Below, piece after piece: positions 52,067 to 59,870 of a DNA stretch of 64,000 nt. Positions within the stretch are counted from its first letter, which is position 1. Each line of letters opens with the position of its first letter. The DNA comes from an uncultured Fluviicola sp. (lineage in GTDB: Bacteria > Bacteroidota > Bacteroidia > Flavobacteriales_D > Crocinitomicaceae), in assembly GCF_902168135.1 (NCBI RefSeq), contig NZ_CABHOL010000015.1, positions 62,001-126,000 on the forward strand, given 5' to 3'. The position numbers were made by a program, and so were the translations under genes. The notes beneath the pieces are model-generated. The model was not told the DNA's origin and made no database searches. It saw only the letters and a program-made list of their open reading frames with translations.

Positions 52067-53170
52067 TTGAATTTTACAACTATTCATCATCAAATTGCAC
52101 TTACCTTTTTAAGTGGTATCGGAAGTCGAAGAGCACGAGTAATCGTTTCCCATTTCAATGATCTGGAAGCATTCTTTACGGAAAAGCGGTTGAACCTGGC
52201 CAAAATTCCGGGCATTCCCGCAGATTTTGTTTCCATGAAATTGAGACTGAATGCATTGACGGAAGCAGATAAAGTCATCCGGGAACTGGATCGGATTGGC
52301 GGGGAAACTGTTTTTTTCACCGAGAAAAACTATCCGCGAAGATTGAAACAATGCGCCGACGCGCCTTTACTGCTTTATACCAAGGGAAATATTGACTGGA
52401 ACCCGGACAAACTCGTCTCAATCGTTGGCACGCGCCACGCAACCGATTACGGAAAAGCGTTGACTCAGGAACTCATCGAAGGGCTGGCAGCTCAAAACGT
52501 AACCATTGTGAGTGGAATGGCTTACGGAATCGATATCCACGCTCATCTCGAAGCCCTGAAGCGAAACCTCCCGACCTGGGGAGTTTTGGGGCATGGTCTT
52601 TCGAAAATGTACCCGAGCGAACACCGTAAAATTGCAGAACGCATGCTGGAATCAGGTGGGATCATCAGTGAGTTTATTCCTTCCCAAAAACCCGAACCTC
52701 CGCATTTTCCCATGCGGAACAGGATTGTAGCCGGTTTAACCGATGCCACCATTGTGGTTGAAAGCGGAGAAAAGGGAGGATCGTTGATTACCGCATCACT
52801 GGCTTCAGATTATAACCGCGATGTTTTTGCTTATCCGGGAGATATTTCAAGACCTTTCTCCAAAGGCTGTCTAAGCTTGATCCATAAAAACCAGGCAACA
52901 TTGATCCGGAATTCTGAGGACCTGATCAAAAGCATGAACTGGGAACCGAAAGAACAACTTCCCGGTCAGCAGCGCGCTCTATTTGTGGACCTGAACGGAA
53001 GGGAAGAAAAAATCATGGCTGTGCTGAAAACCAAACCGGAACTGACCTTAGACACCATCGGTTATTTGTCCTCTCTTCCCGTTAGCGAAGTTTCCAGCGA
53101 CTTGTTAAGTTTGGAATTCAAGGGCTTAGTCCGCTCGCTTCCCGGAAGGCGGTTTCAACTAATACATTAA
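52067..53170 (+). CDS. dprA: DNA-processing protein DprA
   Basis: A 367-residue ssDNA-binding RecA loader used in natural transformation. The N-terminal HhH-like region (ALTFLSGIGSRRARVIVSHF) precedes the Rossmann domain with VSIVGTRHATDYGKAL, IVSGMAYGIDIHAHLEAL, GHGLSKMYPSEHRK and MRNRIVAGLTDATIVVESGEKGGSL. A C-terminal winged-helix-like domain follows (KIMAVLKTKPELTLDTIGYL). The start is TTG at 52067: no ATG is available at the conserved N-terminus. It starts 45 bases from the divergent TonB receptor. Confidence 0.93.
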   Translation: MNFTTIHHQIALTFLSGIGSRRARVIVSHFNDLEAFFTEKRLNLAKIPGIPADFVSMKLRLNALTEADKVIRELDRIGGETVFFTEKNYPRRLKQCADAPLLLYTKGNIDWNPDKLVSIVGTRHATDYGKALTQELIEGLAAQNVTIVSGMAYGIDIHAHLEALKRNLPTWGVLGHGLSKMYPSEHRKIAERMLESGGIISEFIPSQKPEPPHFPMRNRIVAGLTDATIVVESGEKGGSLITASLASDYNRDVFAYPGDISRPFSKGCLSLIHKNQATLIRNSEDLIKSMNWEPKEQLPGQQRALFVDLNGREEKIMAVLKTKPELTLDTIGYLSSLPVSEVSSDLLSLEFKGLVRSLPGRRFQLIH

Positions 53171-53225
53171 ATAACAAGTCTGTTTGCAGGTAAATTTCTA
53201 TTTTAGGGGCCATTAAACTAGAAAA

Positions 53226-54422
53226 ATGAAAAAACATCTTTTATTTGGAGTCTTGGCTCTGAGTACCCAAATTACCTTTGGACAAACAGTAACAAACGCC
53301 GCAGATAGTAAGTACCAATTCACCAAAGTTGCTCAGTTGGACGCAAATCCGGTTGAGAACCAGGGAATGACAGGAACATGCTGGAGCTTTTCATCTTTGT
53401 CTTTCTTTGAAAGCGAATTGATCCGTTTAGGTCACAAAAATCCGGCTGAGCTGGCTGAAATGTATATTGTTCGCAAAGCTTACGAATCAAAAGCAGACCG
53501 TTTTATCCGTATGGACGGAAAAATTAACTTTAGCGAAGGTGGTGCATTCCACGATATTCCATACGTGATCAAGCGTTACGGAATTGTTCCGAAAAGTGTT
53601 TACACGGGATTGATGAACGGAAAAACGACTTATAACCATGAAGAATTGTTCGCTGTTTTGAACAGTTTCATGCAAACAGTTCTTGCTGAAGTTCAGAAAG
53701 GTCACGGAATCGGGAAAGAGTGGAAAAAAGCATTTTCTTCTCTTTTAGATGCTTATTTAGGTCCGGATGTAACAGAATTCACATTCGAAGGAAAAAAATA
53801 CACACCGATGACTTACGCCAGTTCTTTGGGATTGAAAATGGACGATTATGTTTCCATTACTTCTTTCAGCAACGACCCGTTCTATGAGCCGTGTGAAATT
53901 GCTATTCCTGACAACTGGGCTTGGGGTGACAGCTACAACGTTCCTTTGGAAGATATGGTAACCGTTGCAGAAACTGCATTGAAAAATGGCTACACTTTGG
54001 CTTGGGGAGCTGACGTTTCCGAGAAAGGGTTCAACTTCCGCCAGGGTATTGCAATCGTACCGGAAGATGAATCTACGATCCAAACCCGTGGAAAAGACAA
54101 CAAGTCGTTCAACGATGCCGGAGCTGCAAAATCATCCAATGCATTTTTAGAGCCGGTAAAAGAAAAAGTGATTACACAGGAGCTGCGCCAGGATGGTTAC
54201 GACGGAAAAGTAACAACAGACGATCATGGAATGCACATTGTTGGGTTATTCAAGGATCAAAACGGTACGCGTTACTTCCTGGTGAAAAATTCCTGGGGGA
54301 CGGATAATTTACCACAAGGTTATCTGTATGTTTCCGAGAACTATTTCCGTTTAAAAACGATTAACATTTACTTAAACAAAAACGGTTTAGATAAGGATTT
54401 AAAGGTAAAACTAAAATTATAA
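53226..54422 (+). CDS. Exported C1-family cysteine peptidase (bleomycin-hydrolase-like)
   Basis: A 398-residue papain-like peptidase with a signal peptide (cleavage near residue 19, TFG|Q). Active-site residues are present in the C1B order: Q46 and C52 in NQGMTGTCWSFSS, H337 in DDHGMHIVG and N355 in VKNSWGTD. The long insert and the position of His near the C-terminus match the bleomycin hydrolase/aminopeptidase C group. The signal peptide is unusual relative to cytosolic PepC but common in Bacteroidota. It probably acts in the periplasm on peptides. Confidence 0.92.
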   Translation: MKKHLLFGVLALSTQITFGQTVTNAADSKYQFTKVAQLDANPVENQGMTGTCWSFSSLSFFESELIRLGHKNPAELAEMYIVRKAYESKADRFIRMDGKINFSEGGAFHDIPYVIKRYGIVPKSVYTGLMNGKTTYNHEELFAVLNSFMQTVLAEVQKGHGIGKEWKKAFSSLLDAYLGPDVTEFTFEGKKYTPMTYASSLGLKMDDYVSITSFSNDPFYEPCEIAIPDNWAWGDSYNVPLEDMVTVAETALKNGYTLAWGADVSEKGFNFRQGIAIVPEDESTIQTRGKDNKSFNDAGAAKSSNAFLEPVKEKVITQELRQDGYDGKVTTDDHGMHIVGLFKDQNGTRYFLVKNSWGTDNLPQGYLYVSENYFRLKTINIYLNKNGLDKDLKVKLKL

Positions 54423-54453
54423 GTAAATAGTTTGGTGGAATCAGTTTTTTTGT

Positions 54454-54461
54454 TAGATTTG
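54454..54461 (+). promoter_or_regulatory. -7 promoter box TAGATTTG for the BlaI-like gene
   Basis: Exact TAnnTTTG, with TTTG at 54431-54434 as a -33 element 19 bases upstream. The ATG lies 25 bases downstream at 54487. Confidence 0.62.
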
Positions 54462-54486
54462 TCACATTACCACAAATTATTATAAC

Positions 54487-54810
54487 ATGGAAAGACTAAC
54501 ACCCGCTGAAGAGAAAGTCATGTTAAGACTTTGGAAACTGGAGAAAGCAACAGTAAAGGAAATTGTTGATATGTACCCAAATCCGAAACCCGCTTACAAC
54601 ACTGTCTCTACTATTGTAAGAATCCTTGAACGTAAAAAATTCATCAAGCACAAACCAATGGGAAGAGGTTACATCTACCTTCCGAAAATTGGCCGCGAGC
54701 AGTACCGCGATTACCTGGCGGACTACATTTTGAAGTTTTACTTTGACGGAAGCCGAAACGAGATTGTTTCTTTTTACAACAGCACTGTTTCACTCAACGA
54801 AATTTTATAA
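54487..54810 (+). CDS. BlaI/MecI-family repressor, orphan
   Basis: A 107-residue winged-helix repressor: LTPAEEKVMLRLWKLEKATVKEIVDMYP (helices 1-2), YNTVSTIVRILERKKFIKHK (recognition helix and wing), GYIYLPKIGREQYRDYLADY, and a C-terminal dimerisation helix. In classical systems it pairs with a BlaR1/MecR1-type M56 sensor protease that cleaves it; here no such gene follows, and a terminator stands 11 bases after the stop. The C-terminal region (YNSTVSLNEIL) is shorter than in BlaI. It may be autoregulated or controlled by a distant sensor. Confidence 0.9.
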   Translation: MERLTPAEEKVMLRLWKLEKATVKEIVDMYPNPKPAYNTVSTIVRILERKKFIKHKPMGRGYIYLPKIGREQYRDYLADYILKFYFDGSRNEIVSFYNSTVSLNEIL

Positions 54811-54821
54811 TACACCTAAGG

Positions 54822-54853
54822 AAACCCTGGCGATACATGTCAGGGTTTTTTTA
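54822..54853 (+). terminator. Intrinsic terminator after the BlaI-like gene
   Basis: AAACCCTG (54822-54829) pairs with CAGGGTTT (54841-54848), followed by a T-run. Confidence 0.85.
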
Positions 54854-54859
54854 GTTCGT

Positions 54860-55288
54860 TTATTTCGAGACCACTATTTCCGGGTTGCGTTCCAGGATCG
54901 CCGATAGAAACAACTCATTCGTAGCCGGACTGATGTAAATTTCATCGTATTTCCCGAATTTGATGATCAACCCTTTCGCTGCAGTTGCCGGTTTTAATCC
55001 TGCGTACATGGTTTTTCCTTTTGCAATTTCACGGATTTCAGGGATCCTGATTTTCCCCCTGATCGGTCCGCTGCGGTAGATCAATTCTGTTTCCGTCAAT
55101 TGATAGTACGTTCCGAAATAAATCCAAAGCAATAAAGCACTAATTAGCGAGAAAGGAATCACGACCCAAAAATCTGAGCGCTCAATCCAACCAAAGATGA
55201 GTCCGCAAATTGAAAACCCCATGAGAAATACCACTGATCCTAAAACCAAAAGACTGAAGAAAACACTTTTTCTACTGGAGAATTTCAT
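54860..55288 (-). CDS. PH-domain-like small membrane protein
   Basis: A 142-residue protein with two N-terminal transmembrane helices (SVFFSLLVLGSVVFLMGFSI; FWVVIPFSLISALLLWIYFG) and a cytosolic ~75-residue beta domain (YYQLTETELIYRSGPIRGKI ... KFGKYDEIYISPATNELFLS). This layout matches small bacterial PH-domain membrane proteins (DUF1200-like). Function is unknown; such proteins are thought to sense membrane or cell-wall state. It is the last gene before the M43 protease on the same strand, 30 bases after that gene's stop. Confidence 0.78.
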   Translation of the reverse strand: MKFSSRKSVFFSLLVLGSVVFLMGFSICGLIFGWIERSDFWVVIPFSLISALLLWIYFGTYYQLTETELIYRSGPIRGKIRIPEIREIAKGKTMYAGLKPATAAKGLIIKFGKYDEIYISPATNELFLSAILERNPEIVVSK

Positions 55289-55318
55289 ACTTCGTTAGAA
55301 TTGAGTGGTTTAAACTAT

Positions 55319-57424
55319 TTACTCTATGATCAACCGCGTCAGGAATTGAGATCCGTTTTGGGTAATCTCCACCAAATAACACCCGGATTGCAAACTCGTA
55401 TTCAGTTCCGCTTCGTTTCCGGAGAGTTCTTTTTGGTAAACCAATTTTCCCTGGATATCTCTAATTGCTAAAAGGGCATTTGAACTGCTCAAGCCTGAAA
55501 TCCCAATCATTCCGCCTTTTTGAGAAGGATTCGGGAAGATGCTGACTCCCGAAAGTTCGTTGTCCGAAATTCCCAATACGCCGTCAATCACAAAGTTGTC
55601 GAAATAGAAGTTGTTCGAATAATTTGACGCAACAAACTCAAATTTAAAGCGTGTTTTGGTATCCATCGCAGTAGAAGTGTGTGGGAATGAAACATGCTTC
55701 CAGTGATTTTGAGCAGGTGTATATGCCGAGTTCTGCGCTGCAAAAGCGGTGATCAAAGCCGTATCTTCCATGATGATATTCTTCTGAATCCAGGTTTTAC
55801 CGCAATCCCTGGAATAATAGATCTTCAATACTTCTGTAGCAGAATCCGGAATTGCTGCCGAACCATAAGCATAATCAAATGAAACTGTTACTCCGGTTGT
55901 GTTAGACAAATCAAACGCCGGCGAAACCAGGTTATCTTTATTTCCATTAATCTGCATCGGATCTGCCAAACAAGGATTCGTTGTATCCGGTTCATAGTGG
56001 TTTCCCAGGAGAAAACAACCCGAATTCTGCGTTCCGCTGGTTGGAATTCGCTGGAAATAACCACTGTCGTTATTTACATTCTCGCTCTGCCAAAAATTTC
56101 CCGACTGGTCAAAGTGCTGCACCGTTGGTCCTGTGTACTCCGGCCAGCTGCCACTTACGTAAACAACACCGCTTTTGGTGGTTGTACTCGATCCGTTTGC
56201 GTTGGTAACCGTCAATGTAACATCATAATATCCCGGATTCATGTAAGCAGTTTTCGGATTGGCAAGCGTGGAGCCAGACGGACTTCCACCGGGAAACGAC
56301 CACTGATAACTCACCACATTCCCCTGACCGGAAGCATTTAAAAAGGATACCGAATCACCCACACAGGTAAACATTCCGAAAGTGGTTCCTAATCCGTAAG
56401 TTTTCACCCCAAAATCTGAAGACGGAACGGCTGTTGAAGCAGGCGGGGTTGCGCCAGCAGTTCCGGTTGCTGCTAAGTTTGCAGGTGTCCAAAGCTGATC
56501 CCGGCCATACAACGGGCTTTCAGCCACACTGCGCATCAATGCTGCCTGGCCTTTTGTAAACATGGCCCTGCAATATCCAAGCACCATAAAATTTTGATAC
56601 ATGTCCGGAACATCGTATCCCCAATAATTAAAGCTTTCCGCGTAGAGTGAATCGTTACAAGAATTTTGCGGGATCGAACACACATAATTCATGGAATGAT
56701 GCGGCGTGTCAAAAATCCCGTCGGAGTAACCGCAATCATTGTTGGAAGGAATGGAGCTCTCGGTTTCCGTTAAATCAAACAAGCCAAAATAATGACCCAT
56801 TTCATGCGTCAGGAAATGACGCATTGCGTTCCCTGCAGTTCCTATGCTTCCTACGTATGAATTCAGTAGCACAATGCCTTGCGTACAGGAGTCTGCATCT
56901 GATAAAGGATTCGTTGAAAAACCTGCTATCCCGGAATAATTTAATGTTTTAACCACCCAAATATTGACATAGTGATCGGAATCCCACTCATAAATCATAG
57001 AGTTTTCATCAGCCCTATTCGTCAGCGAACTAAAAATCCGATTTATTCCATTCGTCGGATTTCCGCTAGGGTCAATGGTTGCCAAGCGAAATTCGAAGTT
57101 TACGTCCCCCAGAATGGTATCAAAAGGAGCTGTTACAAGCGTAGTATCGTTATTCAATTTCTGAAAATCTGCATTGAGGTTTTCCAGTGCGTCCAAAATC
57201 TGCAGATCAGAAATATTTTCACTTCCGTATTGATGCAACACGTGAAAAACCACCGGAATGATCTTCAAATCAGTTGATTTCTGAGAATGAGTCAAAAGCG
57301 ATTTGATTTGTTTGAGCGATTCTGTATCGGTATTCGGATGCTGACAAGTCAGAGTTTGCTGTGCGTTTAGCTGCAAAACTGCCCCCAGCAAACAAGCGAT
57401 TAGCAAGGTAGATTTTGTTTTCAT
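55319..57424 (-). CDS. M43 metalloprotease with PKD and T9SS sorting domain
   Basis: A 701-residue secreted protease from ATG 57424 (signal peptide TKSTLLIACLLGAVLQLNAQ). The catalytic domain is pappalysin-like (M43): HEMGHYFGLFD is the extended zinc motif HExxHxxGxxD. A PKD domain (VSYQWSFPGGSPSGSTLANP ... GYYDVTLTVTNANGSS), a jelly-roll choice-of-anchor J-type domain (VSFDYAYGSAAIPDSATE ... FYFDNFVIDGVLGI) and a T9SS sorting domain (SGVSIFPNPSQKGG ... QFLTRLIIE) follow. It is a surface or secreted protease. The longer frame to 57529 is rejected because it is proline-rich and lacks a signal peptide. Confidence 0.9.
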   Translation of the reverse strand: MKTKSTLLIACLLGAVLQLNAQQTLTCQHPNTDTESLKQIKSLLTHSQKSTDLKIIPVVFHVLHQYGSENISDLQILDALENLNADFQKLNNDTTLVTAPFDTILGDVNFEFRLATIDPSGNPTNGINRIFSSLTNRADENSMIYEWDSDHYVNIWVVKTLNYSGIAGFSTNPLSDADSCTQGIVLLNSYVGSIGTAGNAMRHFLTHEMGHYFGLFDLTETESSIPSNNDCGYSDGIFDTPHHSMNYVCSIPQNSCNDSLYAESFNYWGYDVPDMYQNFMVLGYCRAMFTKGQAALMRSVAESPLYGRDQLWTPANLAATGTAGATPPASTAVPSSDFGVKTYGLGTTFGMFTCVGDSVSFLNASGQGNVVSYQWSFPGGSPSGSTLANPKTAYMNPGYYDVTLTVTNANGSSTTTKSGVVYVSGSWPEYTGPTVQHFDQSGNFWQSENVNNDSGYFQRIPTSGTQNSGCFLLGNHYEPDTTNPCLADPMQINGNKDNLVSPAFDLSNTTGVTVSFDYAYGSAAIPDSATEVLKIYYSRDCGKTWIQKNIIMEDTALITAFAAQNSAYTPAQNHWKHVSFPHTSTAMDTKTRFKFEFVASNYSNNFYFDNFVIDGVLGISDNELSGVSIFPNPSQKGGMIGISGLSSSNALLAIRDIQGKLVYQKELSGNEAELNTSLQSGCYLVEITQNGSQFLTRLIIE

Positions 57425-57494
57425 AACCGTAGTTTGGTGCAAGCTAAGGGTTTTTGCCGATAGTTGAAAGACAGGTGTTTGGAAATTGATTGAA

Positions 57495-57523
57495 GGGGGG
57501 ATGTGGTTGAGGGAAGGGGGGGG
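57495..57523 (+). repeat. G-rich tract with G6 and G8 runs
   Basis: Within 29 bases there are GGGGGG (57495-57500), GGG (57511-57513) and GGGGGGGG (57516-57523). The tract stands between the M43 protease and the first gene of the defence locus, and could form a G-quadruplex or vary by slippage. Confidence 0.75.
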
Positions 57524-57588
57524 AAGCATTAGAGAATGATTTCGTATTATTGATGTTTATTAAACTACTTCACTTTAATATTCTATTT

Positions 57589-58440
57589 ATGACTTGGCAA
57601 GAATATCAAGCAGCCGTAGGAAAACTATACGAGCAAATGAACGAAATGGGAGTTGTCAAAAACAATGTTTATTTACCAGATAAGATCACTAATCAAAAAC
57701 GACAAATTGATACTTTATGGGAGTTACAATTAGGAGATCACCAAATACGTATTATAATTGACGCGAAGAAAAGCGAAGAAAAAATTGATGTTAAAGATTT
57801 AGAAGGGGTTATGGGTTTAGCTCATTCAGTTAATGCTAACAAAGTTATTATCGTCACAAACAATGGTTGGACGGAGCCGACAGAAATCAAAGCAAAATTT
57901 CACGATGTCGATCTAAAGATTCTCACAATAGAGGAAGCTTTGGATCTTGTTGTTCCTAATAAATGGTTTATGTGCTATGAATGTCCGGATGAATGCGTAG
58001 TAATGGATAGTGATGGAGTATTGTACAGAGAAAATATAGACTTATTCTATGATTGGTACGCCGGTAAATGTAGAAGTTGTAATGATATTTATTTTCATTG
58101 CCCACAATGTGGAGATCGTAAAATATTTGAAGATAAGGAAGAAGAATACGAATGTAATTGCGAGCATGTTTGGAAAAAAGAAGGTGATAAATTATTTATT
58201 AAGTTCAACGATCTTCTTGACTTTCGAAGAATTGATAATGTAAAGCAAGTTCCGGTGGAATTCATTTTTTGTATGTTACGTTATCCAAAAGAGTATTGGG
58301 CACATTTAATATTCTCAGTTTTTAACATAGATACCGATAAAGGAAACGATGTTTTTGTTTCCATCGGTCCAAACGGACAATTTTCATTACCCGATGGTGT
58401 TGACGAGGATGGTCCTTATTTTTCTTGGAACATTAATTAA
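57589..58440 (+). CDS. Mrr-like PD-(D/E)XK endonuclease with zinc ribbons
   Basis: About 283 residues from ATG 57589 (MTWQEYQAAVGKLYEQM); the longer frame to 57550 is AT-rich and unlikely. Residues 1-120 form a restriction-endonuclease-like fold: RQIDTLWEL (D41) and IRIIIDAKKS (D58-x-K60) match the Mrr-type pattern RQID ... (D/E)xK, and VIIVTNNGWT is the following strand. Residues 125-195 hold four cysteine pairs (C129/C132, C161/C164, C171/C174, C189/C191; also C136), likely zinc ribbons. The C-terminal ~90 residues are unassigned. It is 128 bases upstream of the methyltransferase and on the same strand, so it may be the restriction partner. Confidence 0.8.
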   Translation: MTWQEYQAAVGKLYEQMNEMGVVKNNVYLPDKITNQKRQIDTLWELQLGDHQIRIIIDAKKSEEKIDVKDLEGVMGLAHSVNANKVIIVTNNGWTEPTEIKAKFHDVDLKILTIEEALDLVVPNKWFMCYECPDECVVMDSDGVLYRENIDLFYDWYAGKCRSCNDIYFHCPQCGDRKIFEDKEEEYECNCEHVWKKEGDKLFIKFNDLLDFRRIDNVKQVPVEFIFCMLRYPKEYWAHLIFSVFNIDTDKGNDVFVSIGPNGQFSLPDGVDEDGPYFSWNIN

Positions 58441-58511
58441 TATTCAACTTAATAAGACAAATTAATAGGGAATACTACTTTATTATCATTTAAAAGTCAA
58501 TATCTTTCATA

Positions 58512-58563
58512 TTACGTAAATATTTTACGTTCAACAAAAAGTATTTTTGTATATATTACGTAG
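58512..58563. promoter_or_regulatory. Operator-like TTACGTA repeats over the methyltransferase promoter
   Basis: TTACGTAA (58512-58519) overlaps a perfect 7-base inverted repeat ACGTAAA-TAT-TTTACGT (58514-58530). A third copy, TTACGTAG (58556-58563), ends five bases before the ATG. The -7 box TATTTTTG (58542-58549) lies between. A protein bound to the outer sites would cover the -33 region and the start of transcription. Confidence 0.6.
58542..58549 (+). promoter_or_regulatory. -7 promoter box TATTTTTG for the methyltransferase operon
   Basis: Exact TAnnTTTG, 19 bases before the ATG at 58569; the expected transcription start falls inside the last TTACGTA copy. Confidence 0.6.
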
Positions 58564-58568
58564 TTTCT

Positions 58569-59870
58569 ATGAGTAGAACCAAATTTGATTTCACAGATTC
58601 ATTGATTCAGAATCCAATTTTAAATAATCAGCAAATTAATCCCTCTTATAATTATATTGATTTATTTGCAGGTTGCGGAGGATTGTCTCTTGGTCTGCAC
58701 AATGCTGGATGGAATGGTATTTTTGCTGTCGAGAAAAGCCCAGACGCATTTCAAACACTTGAGTATAATTTAATTATCAATAAAAAACACTTTTCGTGGC
58801 CTGAATGGTTACCTCAGAAAAACCTTGAAATTAACGAGGTAATTGATCGATATCGCTCAGAATTAAAGCTTCTAAGAGGAAATGTTGACTTGGTTGCCGG
58901 AGGTCCGCCCTGTCAAGGTTTTTCGATGGCAGGTCGCCGCAATGAAAATGATCTTAGAAACAACTTAATTAACTCGTACATAGAATTTGTAAAACTTGTA
59001 CAACCTAAAATGATTTTTTTTGAAAATGTAAAGGGCTTCACAATGGAATTTAAAAAGAATAAAGAAAAAGGTGTCGCATACTCTACATTAGTAACTCAAA
59101 GCTTACGAAAAGCTGGATACATTGTGAAAGGACGATTGGTGAATTTTGGTGACTATGGTATCCCTCAAAAAAGAACACGTTTTATCCTTGTAGGATTACA
59201 AGAAAACAATCCAGAAGTAACCCAAGAAAAAGTTGATTCTTTTTTTGAAATGCTGGAGAGCAATAAATTTTCTTTCTTAAAGAAAAAAGGAATAACTCCA
59301 AATACAAGTTTAGAAAATGCAATATCTGATTTAGTAAAATCTAATGGACAGGCATCAACTCCAGACTATAAGAACTTTAAATCTGGAATATATGGTAAAT
59401 CTTCTTGTGGTTTTCAAAAACTAATGCGTAAAGGAGTAAAAGATAATATTCCCGATAGCCATCGCTTTCCTAATCATTCCTCAGAAATTATAAAACGATT
59501 TTCAGAAATTTTGGAATCCACCAAGGACAGAAGAAATTTTGATGTTAGTAAAACCATTCGTGAGAAATTCAATATTAAAAAACACACTATTATTCCACTA
59601 AACAGTCAAGATAAAAGTCCAACAATTACTACCTTGCCAGACGACTATATCCATTATTGCGAACCCAGAATTCTAACAGTTCGTGAATATGCACGAATTC
59701 AGAGTTTCCCCGACACATATATTTTTAAAGGAAAGTATACTACAGGAGGAAAAAGGAGAACACAGGAGGTCCCAAGATACACGCAGATTGGAAATGCTAT
59801 TCCTCCACTTTTTGGTGAACAAAGTGGTACAATACTAAAGCAATTATTAGCACCTCATGTCAAAGGTTAA
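58569..59870 (+). CDS. DNA cytosine-5 methyltransferase
   Basis: A 433-residue C5 methyltransferase. Motifs in order: I DLFAGCGGLSLGLHNAGW (F33-G38, AdoMet site), IV GGPPCQGFSMAG with nucleophile C115, VI FENVKGF (E152), VIII QKRTRFILVG (200-209), and X QIGNAIPPLFG near residue 412. The region about 215-370 should carry the target-recognition domain; the recognition sequence cannot be read from it. It heads a four-gene operon: its end overlaps the GHKL gene by 14 bases (59857-59870). Strongly AT-rich relative to the flank, in line with acquisition. Confidence 0.95.
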   Translation: MSRTKFDFTDSLIQNPILNNQQINPSYNYIDLFAGCGGLSLGLHNAGWNGIFAVEKSPDAFQTLEYNLIINKKHFSWPEWLPQKNLEINEVIDRYRSELKLLRGNVDLVAGGPPCQGFSMAGRRNENDLRNNLINSYIEFVKLVQPKMIFFENVKGFTMEFKKNKEKGVAYSTLVTQSLRKAGYIVKGRLVNFGDYGIPQKRTRFILVGLQENNPEVTQEKVDSFFEMLESNKFSFLKKKGITPNTSLENAISDLVKSNGQASTPDYKNFKSGIYGKSSCGFQKLMRKGVKDNIPDSHRFPNHSSEIIKRFSEILESTKDRRNFDVSKTIREKFNIKKHTIIPLNSQDKSPTITTLPDDYIHYCEPRILTVREYARIQSFPDTYIFKGKYTTGGKRRTQEVPRYTQIGNAIPPLFGEQSGTILKQLLAPHVKG

